Origin: an uncultured Christensenella sp.
Lineage (GTDB): Bacteria; Bacillota; Clostridia; Christensenellales; UBA3700
Length of the DNA: 25,595 bases
NCBI GenBank assembly: GCA_910577795.1
Contig: CAJTNW010000007.1
Span: forward strand, 28,884-54,478
Direction: 5' to 3'
Part shown: in pieces, positions 1 through 9,340 of the stretch
How positions within the stretch are numbered: position 1 is the first letter of the stretch
Layout: every line of letters begins with the position of its first letter
Position numbers and translations under genes: made by a program
The notes under the pieces: model-generated
What the model was told of the DNA's origin: nothing
What the model saw: only the letters and a program-made list of their open reading frames with translations
Database searches by the model: none

Positions 1-11
1 TTAAAAATATT

Positions 12-536
12 TTATTTATTAATATTATTATTTTTTACCATATAAACTGAATGTGGCATATCCATATTATAATAATGTTTAAGTTCTTTTCCAACAATAG
101 TCATTCCATTGCGTTTTGCAACTGCTTGAGAGGCAAAGTTGTTATCTCTTATGATAGAATATACTTCATTTAAGCCTAACACATCAAATGCGTAATTTTT
201 GCAAGCAACTGCACCTTCAGTTGCATAACCTTTACCCCAATAATTTTTGTTTAATAAATATCCTATTTCTGCAACTTGCGAATCTCCAAACTTTTGCATA
301 GTAATGCCAATATTACCTATCATTTTACCATTATTCTTAAGCACTACTGCAAACAACCCAAAGCCGTATTTTTTATATCTATAAAACTGATTATACAGCC
401 AATTATTAACCTCTTCATCTGAAAAAGCATGTTCATAAGCATACATAACCTCTTTATCTTGCAAAATTTCACACAAATCATTATAATCGGAGGTTGTCAT
501 TTCTCTTAAAATTAATCTTTCTGTTTCAAGTATCAT
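12..536 (-). CDS. GNAT family N-acetyltransferase (RimJ/RimL type)
   Basis: A 174-residue protein with the layout of the RimJ/RimL branch of GNAT acetyltransferases, which move an acetyl group from acetyl-CoA to an amine on a protein N-terminus or small molecule. Seen: an N-terminal ETERLILREMTTSDY strand typical of this branch, the central EIGYLLNKNYWGKGYATEG stretch, which is the acetyl-CoA pyrophosphate loop (Q/R-x-x-G-x-G/A as K-G-Y-A-T), and a C-terminal ASQAVAKRNGM helix usual in the family. The ATG overlaps the TGA of the upstream NUDIX gene (ATGA), so translation is probably coupled and the two form one transcript. The substrate cannot be told. No terminator is visible in the 11 bases left before the window edge. 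Confidence 0.85.
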   Translation of the reverse strand: MILETERLILREMTTSDYNDLCEILQDKEVMYAYEHAFSDEEVNNWLYNQFYRYKKYGFGLFAVVLKNNGKMIGNIGITMQKFGDSQVAEIGYLLNKNYWGKGYATEGAVACKNYAFDVLGLNEVYSIIRDNNFASQAVAKRNGMTIVGKELKHYYNMDMPHSVYMVKNNNINK

Positions 537-1075
537 ATACTATCCTTTAATAATTCTTTGGCTTTTAAAATAGCGATAATAGTTTTACTATCTTTTATTG
601 TATTGTTATCAACCATCCTAAGCACTTCACTAAAATCAAAATATTCCACTTCCAAAAATTCACCTTCATCCAATTTTTGTGTGCTAAAAATAGTGTTTAA
701 TGCCATAAAGATATAAATTTTTTCGTTTGTATAGCCGGGGGATGGATAAACAATACCCAAATCAATAATTTTATCCGAATGACCGCCAACCTCTTCAAAC
801 AACTCTCTTTTAACAGTTTCATAAGGAGTTTCGCCACTATCAATTTTGCCGGCTGGCATTTCATAAATTACCTCTTTATAAGGATATCTAAATTGTTTTA
901 CTAAAGCAACCTTACCATCTTTGGATATTGGCAATATACCTGCACCACCATTATGGCACACACATTCACGAGTTGATTTACTACCATCTGGCAATTGTAC
1001 CTTATCTAATTTTAATTTTAATATTTTACCATCAAATTTCAATTCACTATCTAAAGTTTTTTCAAATAATTCCAT
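533..1075 (-). CDS. NUDIX hydrolase, ADP-ribose pyrophosphatase-like
   Basis: A 180-residue NUDIX protein. The Nudix box G-x5-E-x7-R-E-x-x-E-E-x-G is complete at residues 76-97 (G76, E82, R90, E91, E94, E95, G97), and the preceding QFRYPYKEVIYEMPAGKID segment is typical of the ADP-ribose pyrophosphatase (NudF) subgroup, which cleaves ADP-ribose to AMP and ribose-5-phosphate. I start at the ATG at 1075 rather than an in-frame one 45 bases upstream, because AGAGGT sits just ahead of it and the extra residues do not look like NUDIX sequence. It follows the terminator of the foldase gene, so it probably has its own weak promoter in 1080-1120. It overlaps the next gene by ATGA. Substrate specificity is inferred from sequence style only. 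Confidence 0.88.
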   Translation of the reverse strand: MELFEKTLDSELKFDGKILKLKLDKVQLPDGSKSTRECVCHNGGAGILPISKDGKVALVKQFRYPYKEVIYEMPAGKIDSGETPYETVKRELFEEVGGHSDKIIDLGIVYPSPGYTNEKIYIFMALNTIFSTQKLDEGEFLEVEYFDFSEVLRMVDNNTIKDSKTIIAILKAKELLKDSI

Positions 1076-1119
1076 AATACCTCTATATTTATATATATTA
1101 CAATATAATGTACACAACA

Positions 1120-1149
1120 AAAAATATGCACATTAAAGTGCATATTTTT
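1120..1149 (-). terminator. Intrinsic terminator after the foldase lipoprotein gene
   Basis: An inverted repeat with ATATGCAC paired to GTGCATAT, extended to 12 base pairs by A/T pairs, a 6-base loop, and a T-run on the minus strand. It begins 8 bases after the stop of the lipoprotein gene and separates it from the NUDIX/GNAT pair. Confidence 0.85.
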
Positions 1150-1157
1150 ATTTAATT

Positions 1158-3386
1158 TTATGTTCTGCTTTTTACAAAACTTACTACTTTGTTATAAATT
1201 GATTTCTTCAAACTCAATTCAAACTTATAGTCTGCAAAACCTTCTGCTGGGTCTTTATCATCTTTTTTATCAAACAACTTTTCACCATACATGTCAAATA
1301 CTTTTTCACTAAATTTACTATATGCAGTGCTATCAAAAGTAGATTGCAAATCTTTAGTAAGTTTTTCTTTTAAAGTAATTGCTTTACCAGTTTCCTCATC
1401 AAAACCAACATAAGCATCTAATGTCAAAGTAAAATATGAATTTTCCTTTTTGATTAACTCAATGTCTTCTGCTGTATATTTTGTATTGTCCTCAAACTCA
1501 GTCATATCAAAATCTGTGTTTTCAGTTACTGTGTAATGAACACCTTCAGTTGTATTATAACCTTTATCTACAGGAACTGTTGTAAGCATTACAATATGCA
1601 CACCAAAATCATTTACTATAAATGAAATATTATTTTCTGTATCAGTGTAAATCTCTACTTCTTCACCAGCAACTTTTACTGTAATTACTGAGATATTATT
1701 AAGTGAAGTATGCAGTGTATTGCCATTTGTATCATCAATTTTTACACTACCAGCAGTTTCATTATCTAGCAACAATTGTCTTACCAAAGCAGTATATTCA
1801 ACTACATAATCACTACTATTACCAACTGGTGTTTCAGTGTACTCTTTGCCCTCAAACATACCAGAGTCATCATTTACAAGATAAATCCATTCGTCAAACA
1901 ACTCAACTTTCTTTTGGTTTGTAAACATTAGCAAACCAACTTGGTCGATTTGGGAATCATCTGTTATATTATATTTTTTCTTATATGCTTCTAAAGCACT
2001 GCCTTCACCAGTACCTTCCAACTTTTTAAGTGCAGCACCTAACTCTGCAATAACATCAAGAAAATCTACACTCTTCCATTTTTCGTTGTCTTTACCTTCT
2101 GGCTTATCCGGGTCATAATTAGGATTAACTTCATAAGGATAATTCATTTGCTCATCAGTCTTATTTGCATCCTTCTTTGCAGGGTCTCCAGCAGGTTTCT
2201 TAGGGTCATATTTTGGATTAGATTTATAAACTTTTAATCCGCACAAATCTTCCATATATTTATCTAAGTTCACATCAACAATATCTGTACCAAATACTAG
2301 TGCTTTTCTTACCTCTTTAACAAATTCTTTTAAAGATTCACCCTCATATTTCTTTTGAATATATGAAAGTACAGACTGTTGTTCCTCAGAGAATTGTAAC
2401 AAAATACTCTTAACTTTTACATATCTACCATTGTGATAAATTACTGTAGTATCACCTTCAATAGCGCTCTTATAACTGCTTGCAGTTTTGTAAGATTTCA
2501 TTTGAGACTGTAATGTTTCTTTATAGTTATCACTTACTTTAACCTCAATATTTTCATTTACACCTTCAAAATAATCTTGATATTTTGTAGTAATTCTTAA
2601 CTCGGCTTGTCTAGCAAGATAATAATCATAAGTTGTAAAAGTATCTTTTAAATCACCTTCTTGCTCTTTATAAGCATCTTTTTCATGCTGAGTAGAATTA
2701 TCATTAGGTTTATTTGCTGTAAAGAAATCTATTACATCATCAGCATCTTTTTGAATAATTGTGTCATCTTTTTTATAAGTTGTATCTTCTTTTTTATCTT
2801 GAGTTGGTCTTGGCTCTTTTACATTTTCGTCTTTATTATTATTGTTTTTATTACTTTCTTCTTCAGCCTTAATTCTATCATTTTCAAGTTGAGTTTCAAT
2901 ATACTCATCATACTCATCTTGGAATATTTTATTTGTTTGTTCTCTTACATATTTTTGCTCATCTGGTCTTAATAAAGATAAAAGATATGCTGCATAAACA
3001 TCAAAGCCCTTTTTACTATCACCTTTTTTAACGTTTTGTTTTACAATTGCGTTAAATTTAGTAGTATTAAGTTCCTTGCCTTCTTCTTCACAAATTTTTT
3101 GAACAGCAAGAATTATATTCATTTTTTGTCTTGCCAAAATAGAAATGAAATTTTCTCCTGCCTCTTCAACAGTCCACTCAAAATAATTAGCATAACTTTG
3201 ATAATTCTGCAAGAAGTAACTTGTGAACTCTGTTTTAGTAATTTCAGCAACAAGCCCATTATGCTTAACAGTTGCTACAACTTGGTCACCATCACGCTCT
3301 TTATCTATCTCAAACATGTTACAGCCAGCAAGTACAAAAGTTAAAATCAAAATTATGGCTATAACCAAAGCAAGTCTTTTCTTCAT
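1158..3386 (-). CDS. Large lipoprotein with SurA/PrsA-like foldase features
   Basis: A 742-residue exported lipoprotein. Residues 1-22 are a lipoprotein signal peptide ending in the lipobox L-A-G-C, so Cys22 should be lipidated and the protein held on the outer face of the membrane. The next segment resembles the SurA/PrsA N-terminal chaperone region. Two parvulin-like pieces are visible: VKSILLQFSEEQQ (like the first strand of PpiC domains) and, near residue 600, FIVNDFGVHIVML (like the G-Y-H-I strand). Between them lie long insertions, including an Asn/Lys/Asp/Glu-rich stretch at about 180-215 and two similar NP-x-YDP-x-KP-x-G-x segments near 395-430. It is far longer than PrsA (about 290 residues). 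A foldase gene next to mfd and pth is a familiar arrangement in Clostridia, which supports the call; actual isomerase activity is uncertain because the active-site region is interrupted. AAGGAG lies 7 bases before the ATG. Confidence 0.7.
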   Translation of the reverse strand: MKKRLALVIAIILILTFVLAGCNMFEIDKERDGDQVVATVKHNGLVAEITKTEFTSYFLQNYQSYANYFEWTVEEAGENFISILARQKMNIILAVQKICEEEGKELNTTKFNAIVKQNVKKGDSKKGFDVYAAYLLSLLRPDEQKYVREQTNKIFQDEYDEYIETQLENDRIKAEEESNKNNNNKDENVKEPRPTQDKKEDTTYKKDDTIIQKDADDVIDFFTANKPNDNSTQHEKDAYKEQEGDLKDTFTTYDYYLARQAELRITTKYQDYFEGVNENIEVKVSDNYKETLQSQMKSYKTASSYKSAIEGDTTVIYHNGRYVKVKSILLQFSEEQQSVLSYIQKKYEGESLKEFVKEVRKALVFGTDIVDVNLDKYMEDLCGLKVYKSNPKYDPKKPAGDPAKKDANKTDEQMNYPYEVNPNYDPDKPEGKDNEKWKSVDFLDVIAELGAALKKLEGTGEGSALEAYKKKYNITDDSQIDQVGLLMFTNQKKVELFDEWIYLVNDDSGMFEGKEYTETPVGNSSDYVVEYTALVRQLLLDNETAGSVKIDDTNGNTLHTSLNNISVITVKVAGEEVEIYTDTENNISFIVNDFGVHIVMLTTVPVDKGYNTTEGVHYTVTENTDFDMTEFEDNTKYTAEDIELIKKENSYFTLTLDAYVGFDEETGKAITLKEKLTKDLQSTFDSTAYSKFSEKVFDMYGEKLFDKKDDKDPAEGFADYKFELSLKKSIYNKVVSFVKSRT

Positions 3387-3445
3387 TACAACTCTCCTTA
3401 TATAAAAAATGGCATAATATACCTATTTATTAATATTTCTTATTT

Positions 3446-3474
3446 ATTATACAAGATTATAAATAAAATAGCAA
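3446..3474 (-). promoter_or_regulatory. SigmaA-type promoter of the foldase lipoprotein gene
   Basis: On the minus strand, -35 TTGCTA and a perfect -10 TATAAT are separated by exactly 17 bases, about 60 bases upstream of the ATG. This suggests the lipoprotein is transcribed separately from mfd. Confidence 0.65.
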
Positions 3475-3720
3475 TAGTTTTTTAGTAAAAAATATTTTTT
3501 TTGATAAATTAATTTGCTTAGTCATATTATTTCCAAAAATATCACTCAAATTATAATTACAAATTATGTAATACTATTAAATTTAAATTATTTTTTTAAA
3601 TAGCAAAACATAAAAGGTAATACCATTTACTTAAAGTAATTAAAATAATTTTAAATCTTACAATTAATTGTTAAAACTAAAATCCATCAAATAAAAAATT
3701 ATTAAGCATGACTAAAAATA

Positions 3721-3742
3721 AATTTAATACCGATTTTTAAAG
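3721..3742 (+). repeat. Short intergenic repeat, copy 1
   Basis: AATTTAATACCGATTTTT is identical over 18 bases to 15418-15435, and both continue with an AAAG. A related 20-mer (18 of 20 matching the copy at 15422) lies on the minus strand at 7301-7320. All three copies are intergenic. Function unknown; chance is possible in AT-rich DNA but less likely because of the CCG core. Confidence 0.4.
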
Positions 3743-3780
3743 TGTTTTTATAATATAAATCATACAAATGTAACACACAT

Positions 3781-6700
3781 TTAAAAAACTTTATTGCAAT
3801 TTTTTAAAAATTTTATTACTAATTCTAATTTTTGCCTAATATTTAAGTTTTTAACCTCAAATATAATACTAGGGTTTTCTTTTATTTCAAAATTGCACTC
3901 TTCTGTCATATCACTGACTGCATAAATGACTTTTTCATTTTTAAATACACTATTATCAAAGTGCAAGGCACACTTTTTAAAATTAATTTCAACAGTTTTT
4001 ACACCTATTTCCTGTGCCATATTTTTTATAACTGCAACATACATCAAATTACATAGTCCGTCATTTGCCTCACCATATCTATCTTTTAAGTCTAATTGCA
4101 TTTCTTTTAACTCTTCAATATTTTGTAGTGCTGCAATATCTTTATAAACTTTAATTTTTTCGTTATTTGAAGGTATATATTCAGGGTCAAGATAAGCATC
4201 TATATCAACTTTCATATCCACATCAGATTCAGAAACTATCTCGCCACCGCTTATCTCTTCAACAACCTCTTTTAATAATTTGCAGTACATATCATATCCT
4301 ACTTTAGCAATATGACCATGTTGCTCTTTTCCCAGCACATTACCTGCACCTCTAATTTCCAAATCGCGCATTGCTATTTTAAAACCACTACCAAAATCTG
4401 TATAGTCGGATATAGCAGTAAGTCTTTTTAGAGCATCACTAGTTAGTACCTTTTGAGGTTTGGTTGTAAAATATGCGTATGCTTGTTTATTTGACCTACC
4501 CACTCTTCCTCTTAATTGGTATAAAGCACTAAGCCCCAGTTTATCCGCATCAAAAACAATTAAAGTATTAGCATCTGCTAGGTCAATTCCATTTTCAATT
4601 ATTGTAGTGCAAACAAGCACATTTGCTTTTTTTGTATAAAAATTGTCTATAGCATCCTCAAGTTCTGTATCTGACATTTGTCCGTGACCTATTACAACTT
4701 TAGAGTCAGGCACTAAAGTCATAATTTTATTTGCAATTTTTTCTATGTCATTTACTCTATTATAAAGCACATAAACTTGTCCATCTCTATCTAGTTCCCT
4801 ACTTATTGCATCTATTAGTAATCCGTCAGTCAATTCAGTTACATAAGTTTCAACAGGTAACCTATGCTTTGGCGGTGTTTCTAATACAGATATATCTCTT
4901 ATTCCACTAAGTGCCATATTTAAAGTACGCGGTATTGGAGTAGCAGATAGTGTTAGTACATTTATATTATTTTTTAGTGTTTTTATTTTTTCCTTATGCT
5001 CAACACCAAAACGTTGTTCCTCATCAAGAATAAGTAATCCTAAATCACGAAAAACAACATCGCTTGATAGTAATCTGTGAGTTGCTACAATAACACTCGC
5101 CTCGCCTGATGCTATTTTTTTCAAGTTTTGTTTAATTTCTTCTTTAGACTGGAATCTTGACATAAGTACACATTTAATTTTGCTTTCATTAAACCTAGCA
5201 AGTGCTGTGTTGTAATGTTGTCTTGCAAGTATTGTTGTTGGTGCTAAAATTGCAACTTGCTTATTTTCCATTACAGTTTTAAAAGCAGCACGCAAAGCAA
5301 CTTCTGTTTTTCCATACCCTACATCACCACATAGCAACCTGTCCATTACTATGCCTCTTTCCATATCCGACTTAATTTCTGCAATGGCTTTTAATTGGTC
5401 ATCTGTTTCTGTGTATTCAAAGGAATCTTCAAACTCCTTTTGCCAATAACTATCTGGAGGATAAACATATCCTTTTGCTTGGCTTCTCTTGCGGTATAAT
5501 TCAAGCAAATCAAATGCCATTTCTCTAACAGACTGCTTGACACGTTCCTTTAGTTTTTGGAACTCTCTGCCACCCATTTTACTAAGTTTTGGTTGTACGT
5601 CACTACCACTATACCTTTCCAACTTGTCCATTTGGTCAACAGGAATATAAAGTTTTGCCCCCTCAGCATAATTAATTACAACAAAATCTTTTTTTACCCC
5701 AAAAGCAACTATTTGCTCTACACCACTGCAAAGTCCAATTCCGTGAGTTTCGTGCACTACATAATCGCCAACTTGTGGCATAGTAAATACATTTGATTTA
5801 CGTTTTTTAGGCATCAAACTTACTTCACGTTTTTTAAGCAAATCATTTACACCTATCAAAACAAATTTTGACTGCGGATAGTTAAAACCATGCTTTATTC
5901 CAAAAGGAGTGACTATTATACCAGAAAAATTTTCCGCTATAGTTGTTACATATCTTGAATATAAATTGTAATCTTTTAATGAACTTACAAAACTTCGTGC
6001 AGTATGCTCATCGCCTGCACACAAAACAACTCTAAAACCATTTATATTAAAGTTTTTTAAATCAGTAAACAAACTATTATAGTTAGCATAATAACTACGT
6101 ACAGGAGGACTATTTAAATTAAATATTTCTTGCGGTGCAAATATTGGGTTGGAACTTGTAATATTAGCAAAACCTAAAGTATAAAATTTTTCTGCAAGCA
6201 AGGCAAAAAAATCCACTTTTTTAATTGCTTTTAGATGGTTTGCTGTTGTTTCGCCTTGTTCCAAAAGATTTTTGCCACGGCTTACAATATCGTTGTAATA
6301 CAATTTTGCATGGTCATAAATATTTTTAGGGTCATCAAATACAATAATTGTATTTTGTGGCAAAATATCCTCAATGCTATTTAAATTATGACAAAACGGC
6401 AATAACCAATTTAAATTTTTAAAGTTATTGGCATTAATTTTATTTTCTAATTCACTTATGATTTCCTTTGCACGCACTTTAGCAGTTTCTGGATATTCTT
6501 TTATAACCTTTTTTGCTTTTGTAATAACTTCCTCTAAATTTACATCACTAAATGTTGGGTCTATACGAGAAAAAATTTCAATACTATCAAGATTTTCAGT
6601 GGATTTCATACTTTCCAAATCAAACTGCTTGATACTTTCAATTTCCTCATCAAAAAAAGATATACGAATAGGCAGTTCCCCACCATCAGGAAAAATACTT

Positions 6701-7233
6701 AAAATATCACCAACAATACTAAAGTCACCCTTTTCCATCACACTATCTACACGCACATAACCCATTTGAGTTAATCTTTCAATTAATTTTTGAGGAGAAA
6801 ACTCATCATTTATAGCAAGCAAAAGTCTAGACTTATCAATATTGCTTTTAGTAGGAAAGTTTTGTAGCAATGCTTCGCTTGTTGCAACCATAATACGGCT
6901 TTTGCCATTAATAAAATCATACAACGCACTAAGCCTATTTGTTATATCTGAAGTAATAGAAAGTTTACGATACATTAGCATATCATCACGTTCCACAAGC
7001 AAAGTTACATTATCTTCATATCCCAAAAATTGCTCATAAACTTCTCTTGCTTTAACTCTGTCAGACACGACAAAAAGTGTGGGATTATCCATACCCCACG
7101 CAATGTGTATACGTTCCGCCTTATTACTTGTAAAAACTGCAGTATTAACACCTGAACGCACTTTTTGTCTTATGTTTTGCAAAACACCGCCTAACTCTCT
7201 TAAATCCAAGAGATTTGCTAAACTCTCCTCCAA
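3781..7233 (-). CDS. mfd: Transcription-repair coupling factor Mfd
   Basis: A 1150-residue protein of normal Mfd length. Mfd is a DNA translocase that removes RNA polymerase stalled at lesions and brings in UvrA. Domains in order: a UvrB-like N-terminal module, the RNA polymerase interaction domain near residue 490 (VGDYVVHETHGIG), a RecG-like helicase core with Walker A GDVGYGKTE near 635 and DEEQ near 735, the TRG/motif VI region LYQLRGRVGRSNKQAYAYF, and the C-terminal D7 domain. The start is TTG at 7231-7233; AAAGGAG lies 8 bases upstream and no better ATG exists. It lies 95 bases downstream of pth, the usual pth-mfd order of Bacillota, and probably shares its transcript. Confidence 0.97.
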   Translation of the reverse strand: MEESLANLLDLRELGGVLQNIRQKVRSGVNTAVFTSNKAERIHIAWGMDNPTLFVVSDRVKAREVYEQFLGYEDNVTLLVERDDMLMYRKLSITSDITNRLSALYDFINGKSRIMVATSEALLQNFPTKSNIDKSRLLLAINDEFSPQKLIERLTQMGYVRVDSVMEKGDFSIVGDILSIFPDGGELPIRISFFDEEIESIKQFDLESMKSTENLDSIEIFSRIDPTFSDVNLEEVITKAKKVIKEYPETAKVRAKEIISELENKINANNFKNLNWLLPFCHNLNSIEDILPQNTIIVFDDPKNIYDHAKLYYNDIVSRGKNLLEQGETTANHLKAIKKVDFFALLAEKFYTLGFANITSSNPIFAPQEIFNLNSPPVRSYYANYNSLFTDLKNFNINGFRVVLCAGDEHTARSFVSSLKDYNLYSRYVTTIAENFSGIIVTPFGIKHGFNYPQSKFVLIGVNDLLKKREVSLMPKKRKSNVFTMPQVGDYVVHETHGIGLCSGVEQIVAFGVKKDFVVINYAEGAKLYIPVDQMDKLERYSGSDVQPKLSKMGGREFQKLKERVKQSVREMAFDLLELYRKRSQAKGYVYPPDSYWQKEFEDSFEYTETDDQLKAIAEIKSDMERGIVMDRLLCGDVGYGKTEVALRAAFKTVMENKQVAILAPTTILARQHYNTALARFNESKIKCVLMSRFQSKEEIKQNLKKIASGEASVIVATHRLLSSDVVFRDLGLLILDEEQRFGVEHKEKIKTLKNNINVLTLSATPIPRTLNMALSGIRDISVLETPPKHRLPVETYVTELTDGLLIDAISRELDRDGQVYVLYNRVNDIEKIANKIMTLVPDSKVVIGHGQMSDTELEDAIDNFYTKKANVLVCTTIIENGIDLADANTLIVFDADKLGLSALYQLRGRVGRSNKQAYAYFTTKPQKVLTSDALKRLTAISDYTDFGSGFKIAMRDLEIRGAGNVLGKEQHGHIAKVGYDMYCKLLKEVVEEISGGEIVSESDVDMKVDIDAYLDPEYIPSNNEKIKVYKDIAALQNIEELKEMQLDLKDRYGEANDGLCNLMYVAVIKNMAQEIGVKTVEINFKKCALHFDNSVFKNEKVIYAVSDMTEECNFEIKENPSIIFEVKNLNIRQKLELVIKFLKNCNKVF

Positions 7234-7300
7234 CTACTCTGCTCCTTTGCAATTTACATCTATTAATTAAAAGTTTATTTTTATTTAAATTTTAAAATAA

Positions 7301-7320
7301 CCTATCAAAAATCGCTATTA
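7301..7320 (-). repeat. Short intergenic repeat, diverged copy
   Basis: On the minus strand TAATAGCGATTTTTGATAGG matches the copy at 15422-15441 at 18 of 20 positions. It lies 8 bases after the pth stop codon. Confidence 0.3.
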
Positions 7321-7328
7321 TTTCTATT

Positions 7329-7886
7329 TTATTTACTATCCCTCATCATTTTATCCAAATCATTATGGTTTATAAAATCAGCAATTAGATGGGCTGCTTT
7401 TTCAAAAGTTTTGTCTAACTTTTCTTTATTTTCACCTTTTATATGACTAAGCACATAATCAACCAATTGCATAGGTGGCTGAGGTTTGCCTATACCAATT
7501 CTAACACGTGGGAATTCATTGCTATTTAGCAAAGCACATATATTTCTCATGCCATTATGAGTCCCTGCAGAACCATTTTTTCTAATTCTAATATCACCTG
7601 CTGGCAAATCAATATCGTCATAAACCACTAAAATTTCAGATACTGGCACATTATACCTACTACTTAAAGCAACTACTGCCTCACCTGACAAATTCATATA
7701 TGTCATAGGTTTTGCAATAATTATTTTTTTGCTGTTTTTATATAAGGTAACATACTTTGAGCGACAACCATCTTCCTTTAAAGTAACCCCCAAAATATCC
7801 AATAATTTATCTATTACCATAAAACCTGCGTTATGATATGTACCATCATATTTTTTATCTGGATTACCTAACCCTACTATTAACAT
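7329..7886 (-). CDS. pth: Peptidyl-tRNA hydrolase
   Basis: A 185-residue Pth, which releases tRNA from peptidyl-tRNA that dropped off ribosomes by cutting the ester bond. Seen: the N-terminal GLGNP motif with Asn8, the catalytic His18 in YHNAGF (His20 in E. coli), the VVYDDIDLPAG strand with the catalytic Asp, and the GTHNGMRNI loop with substrate-binding Asn. Length and start match the family. GGGAG stands ahead of the ATG. It lies between tadA (56 bases upstream) and mfd (downstream) on the same strand, so a tadA-pth-mfd transcript is plausible; no terminator is seen between them. Confidence 0.97.
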   Translation of the reverse strand: MLIVGLGNPDKKYDGTYHNAGFMVIDKLLDILGVTLKEDGCRSKYVTLYKNSKKIIIAKPMTYMNLSGEAVVALSSRYNVPVSEILVVYDDIDLPAGDIRIRKNGSAGTHNGMRNICALLNSNEFPRVRIGIGKPQPPMQLVDYVLSHIKGENKEKLDKTFEKAAHLIADFINHNDLDKMMRDSK

Positions 7887-7942
7887 AAATTACTCCCGAT
7901 GTATTTTATTAAAAATAATATAGTAATATTATAATTATATTT

Positions 7943-8413
7943 TCATAGTTTTTTCAATTTTTTTTCTTTTCTTTTATTTTTAAAAAAGTTAGTCAAAATA
8001 CTTGAACATTCCTCTTCCAAAACTCCGCCTTCAACCTCTACAATATGGTTTAGTCTGTTATCATTAAGTAAATTATACAAACTAACTACCCCACCACTTT
8101 TTTCGTCCTTTGCGCCAAAAACTACTCTGTCAATTCTACTATTTATAATTGCTCCGCAGCACATAGGACAAGGCTCCAAAGTTACATACAAACTGCAACC
8201 ATCAAGATACCAATTATTTAGTTTTTTACAGGCATTAATAATTGCCATAATTTCTGCGTGAAAAACTGCACAATTCTCACGTTCTTTATAGTTATTGCCT
8301 AAAGCAATTATTTTGCCATCTTTTACAATTACAGCACCAACTGGTACTTCATCATAACTTTCAGCAATTTTTGCTTGCTGAAGAGCAATTTTCATATAAT
8401 CAATATCTTGCAT
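7943..8413 (-). CDS. tadA: tRNA-specific adenosine deaminase TadA
   Basis: A 156-residue cytidine-deaminase-fold enzyme that converts adenosine 34 of tRNA-Arg(ACG) to inosine. The zinc site is complete: His52 and the proton-shuttle Glu54 in HAE, and Cys82 and Cys85 in PCPMC. The N-terminal MKIALQQAKIAESYDEVPVG is the standard TadA opening, and the Lys-rich C-terminus is common. The only ATG that fits lacks a close ribosome binding site: the best match, AAAGGA, lies about 20 bases upstream. This may mean weak initiation or coupling to the M14 gene, whose stop is only 16 bases away. Confidence 0.95.
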   Translation of the reverse strand: MQDIDYMKIALQQAKIAESYDEVPVGAVIVKDGKIIALGNNYKERENCAVFHAEIMAIINACKKLNNWYLDGCSLYVTLEPCPMCCGAIINSRIDRVVFGAKDEKSGGVVSLYNLLNDNRLNHIVEVEGGVLEEECSSILTNFFKNKRKEKKLKKL

Positions 8414-8429
8414 AATTATTTTGTATAAA

Positions 8430-9266
8430 CTATTCCTTTCTTTCTATTTCTTCTGCAATTACTGCTGCAGTTTTTAAAACATCTTGATTTTGCTTGTAAA
8501 CTTCAGGCAAAACACCCAAATCAATAGGATAAGGCATATCTCCATTTACAACTTCCAAAGTTAAACCTAATTTAAATGTTGTAGCAGTATACCAGTCTTT
8601 GTATCCGCCAGCACTATCTGTACTCTCAAAAATAGGATAACCTGTTACATTGCTAATTCTTTGTGCATAATCAAAATAAGGTTTTACACATTCAAAGCCC
8701 CAGTAAATTACCTCACCTTTTGTATGATAACTTAAAGTTACACTTGGTTGCAACTTATTAGTAAAGTCACGAAGTGCAACATTTTCTGGCTCTGATACAG
8801 GAAACTCACCAATATAATCACTAGGTGCAGGATAAGTTACATTTTGTCTGCCCTCGCCCCACTTAGCATTGTAATTAACATTCAAGTCCACAGCCCTTGC
8901 ATTTGCTTTCCACAAACTAAAATCTTCACTACCACCATTTACATCAAGCAAAAATTTCTTTAAAGACGGGTCGGTTACACTTTTTAGTCCATACTGACAT
9001 AAAAGTACACCATCTACATTTACCATTGGCACACACCAAACTCCAACATTGCCATTGTAATTTTTCATCATTTCAATAACAAGTGGTGTGGTTATATATT
9101 CTCTTGCGTGCATACTTGCTTGAACTAACACACAAGGACCATTTAAATTACCTTTTACAACACATTTAATAGGTCTTCCCAAAACGGTATATCCAATAGT
9201 AAAAACTTTTGCTCCTTGCTCTCCAAGTACTGCCAAATCTTTATCCAAAGCAACATCATCGTACAT
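8430..9266 (-). CDS. M14-family zinc carboxypeptidase-like protein
   Basis: A 278-residue cytosolic member of peptidase family M14. Zinc ligands are visible: H53-x-x-E56 in SMHAREYIT and His181 in LSYHTKGEV, with the catalytic Glu238 in LTLEVVNG. The segment ANARAVDLNVNYNAKW corresponds to the substrate-binding NARGVDLNRNF stretch, with the second Arg replaced by Val. That pattern resembles the gamma-D-glutamyl-diaminopimelate peptidases (ENP1/MpaA style) that cut muropeptides rather than true carboxypeptidases. No signal peptide is seen, which would fit a role in recycling or spore-cell processing of peptidoglycan fragments; that role is inference. GAGGTG precedes the ATG. It lies between rlmH and tadA on the same strand. 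Confidence 0.85.
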   Translation of the reverse strand: MYDDVALDKDLAVLGEQGAKVFTIGYTVLGRPIKCVVKGNLNGPCVLVQASMHAREYITTPLVIEMMKNYNGNVGVWCVPMVNVDGVLLCQYGLKSVTDPSLKKFLLDVNGGSEDFSLWKANARAVDLNVNYNAKWGEGRQNVTYPAPSDYIGEFPVSEPENVALRDFTNKLQPSVTLSYHTKGEVIYWGFECVKPYFDYAQRISNVTGYPIFESTDSAGGYKDWYTATTFKLGLTLEVVNGDMPYPIDLGVLPEVYKQNQDVLKTAAVIAEEIERKE

Positions 9267-9340
9267 ATAAACACCTCACATTATGTATTACTTGTATTAT
9301 ATGCAGATTAAAAAAATGTTGTTTATTAAAAATAGATAGT

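Larger units (their letters stand above)
3387..3780. other. AT-rich intergenic region between mfd and the foldase gene
   Basis: About 390 bases without a credible gene; the longest open stretches are under 20 codons and lack ribosome binding sites. It holds the foldase promoter (3446-3474), a small inverted repeat TTACA-TAATT-TGTAA type element near 3556-3575, and one copy of a short motif also seen at 15418 (see repeats). No convincing terminator follows mfd. Confidence 0.6.

Noticed and set aside
2661..2972. A 103-codon hydrophobic plus-strand frame that looks like a membrane protein
   Set aside because: It is the antisense of the Lys/Asp/Asn-rich part of the foldase lipoprotein, which reads as Phe/Ile/Leu on the other strand.
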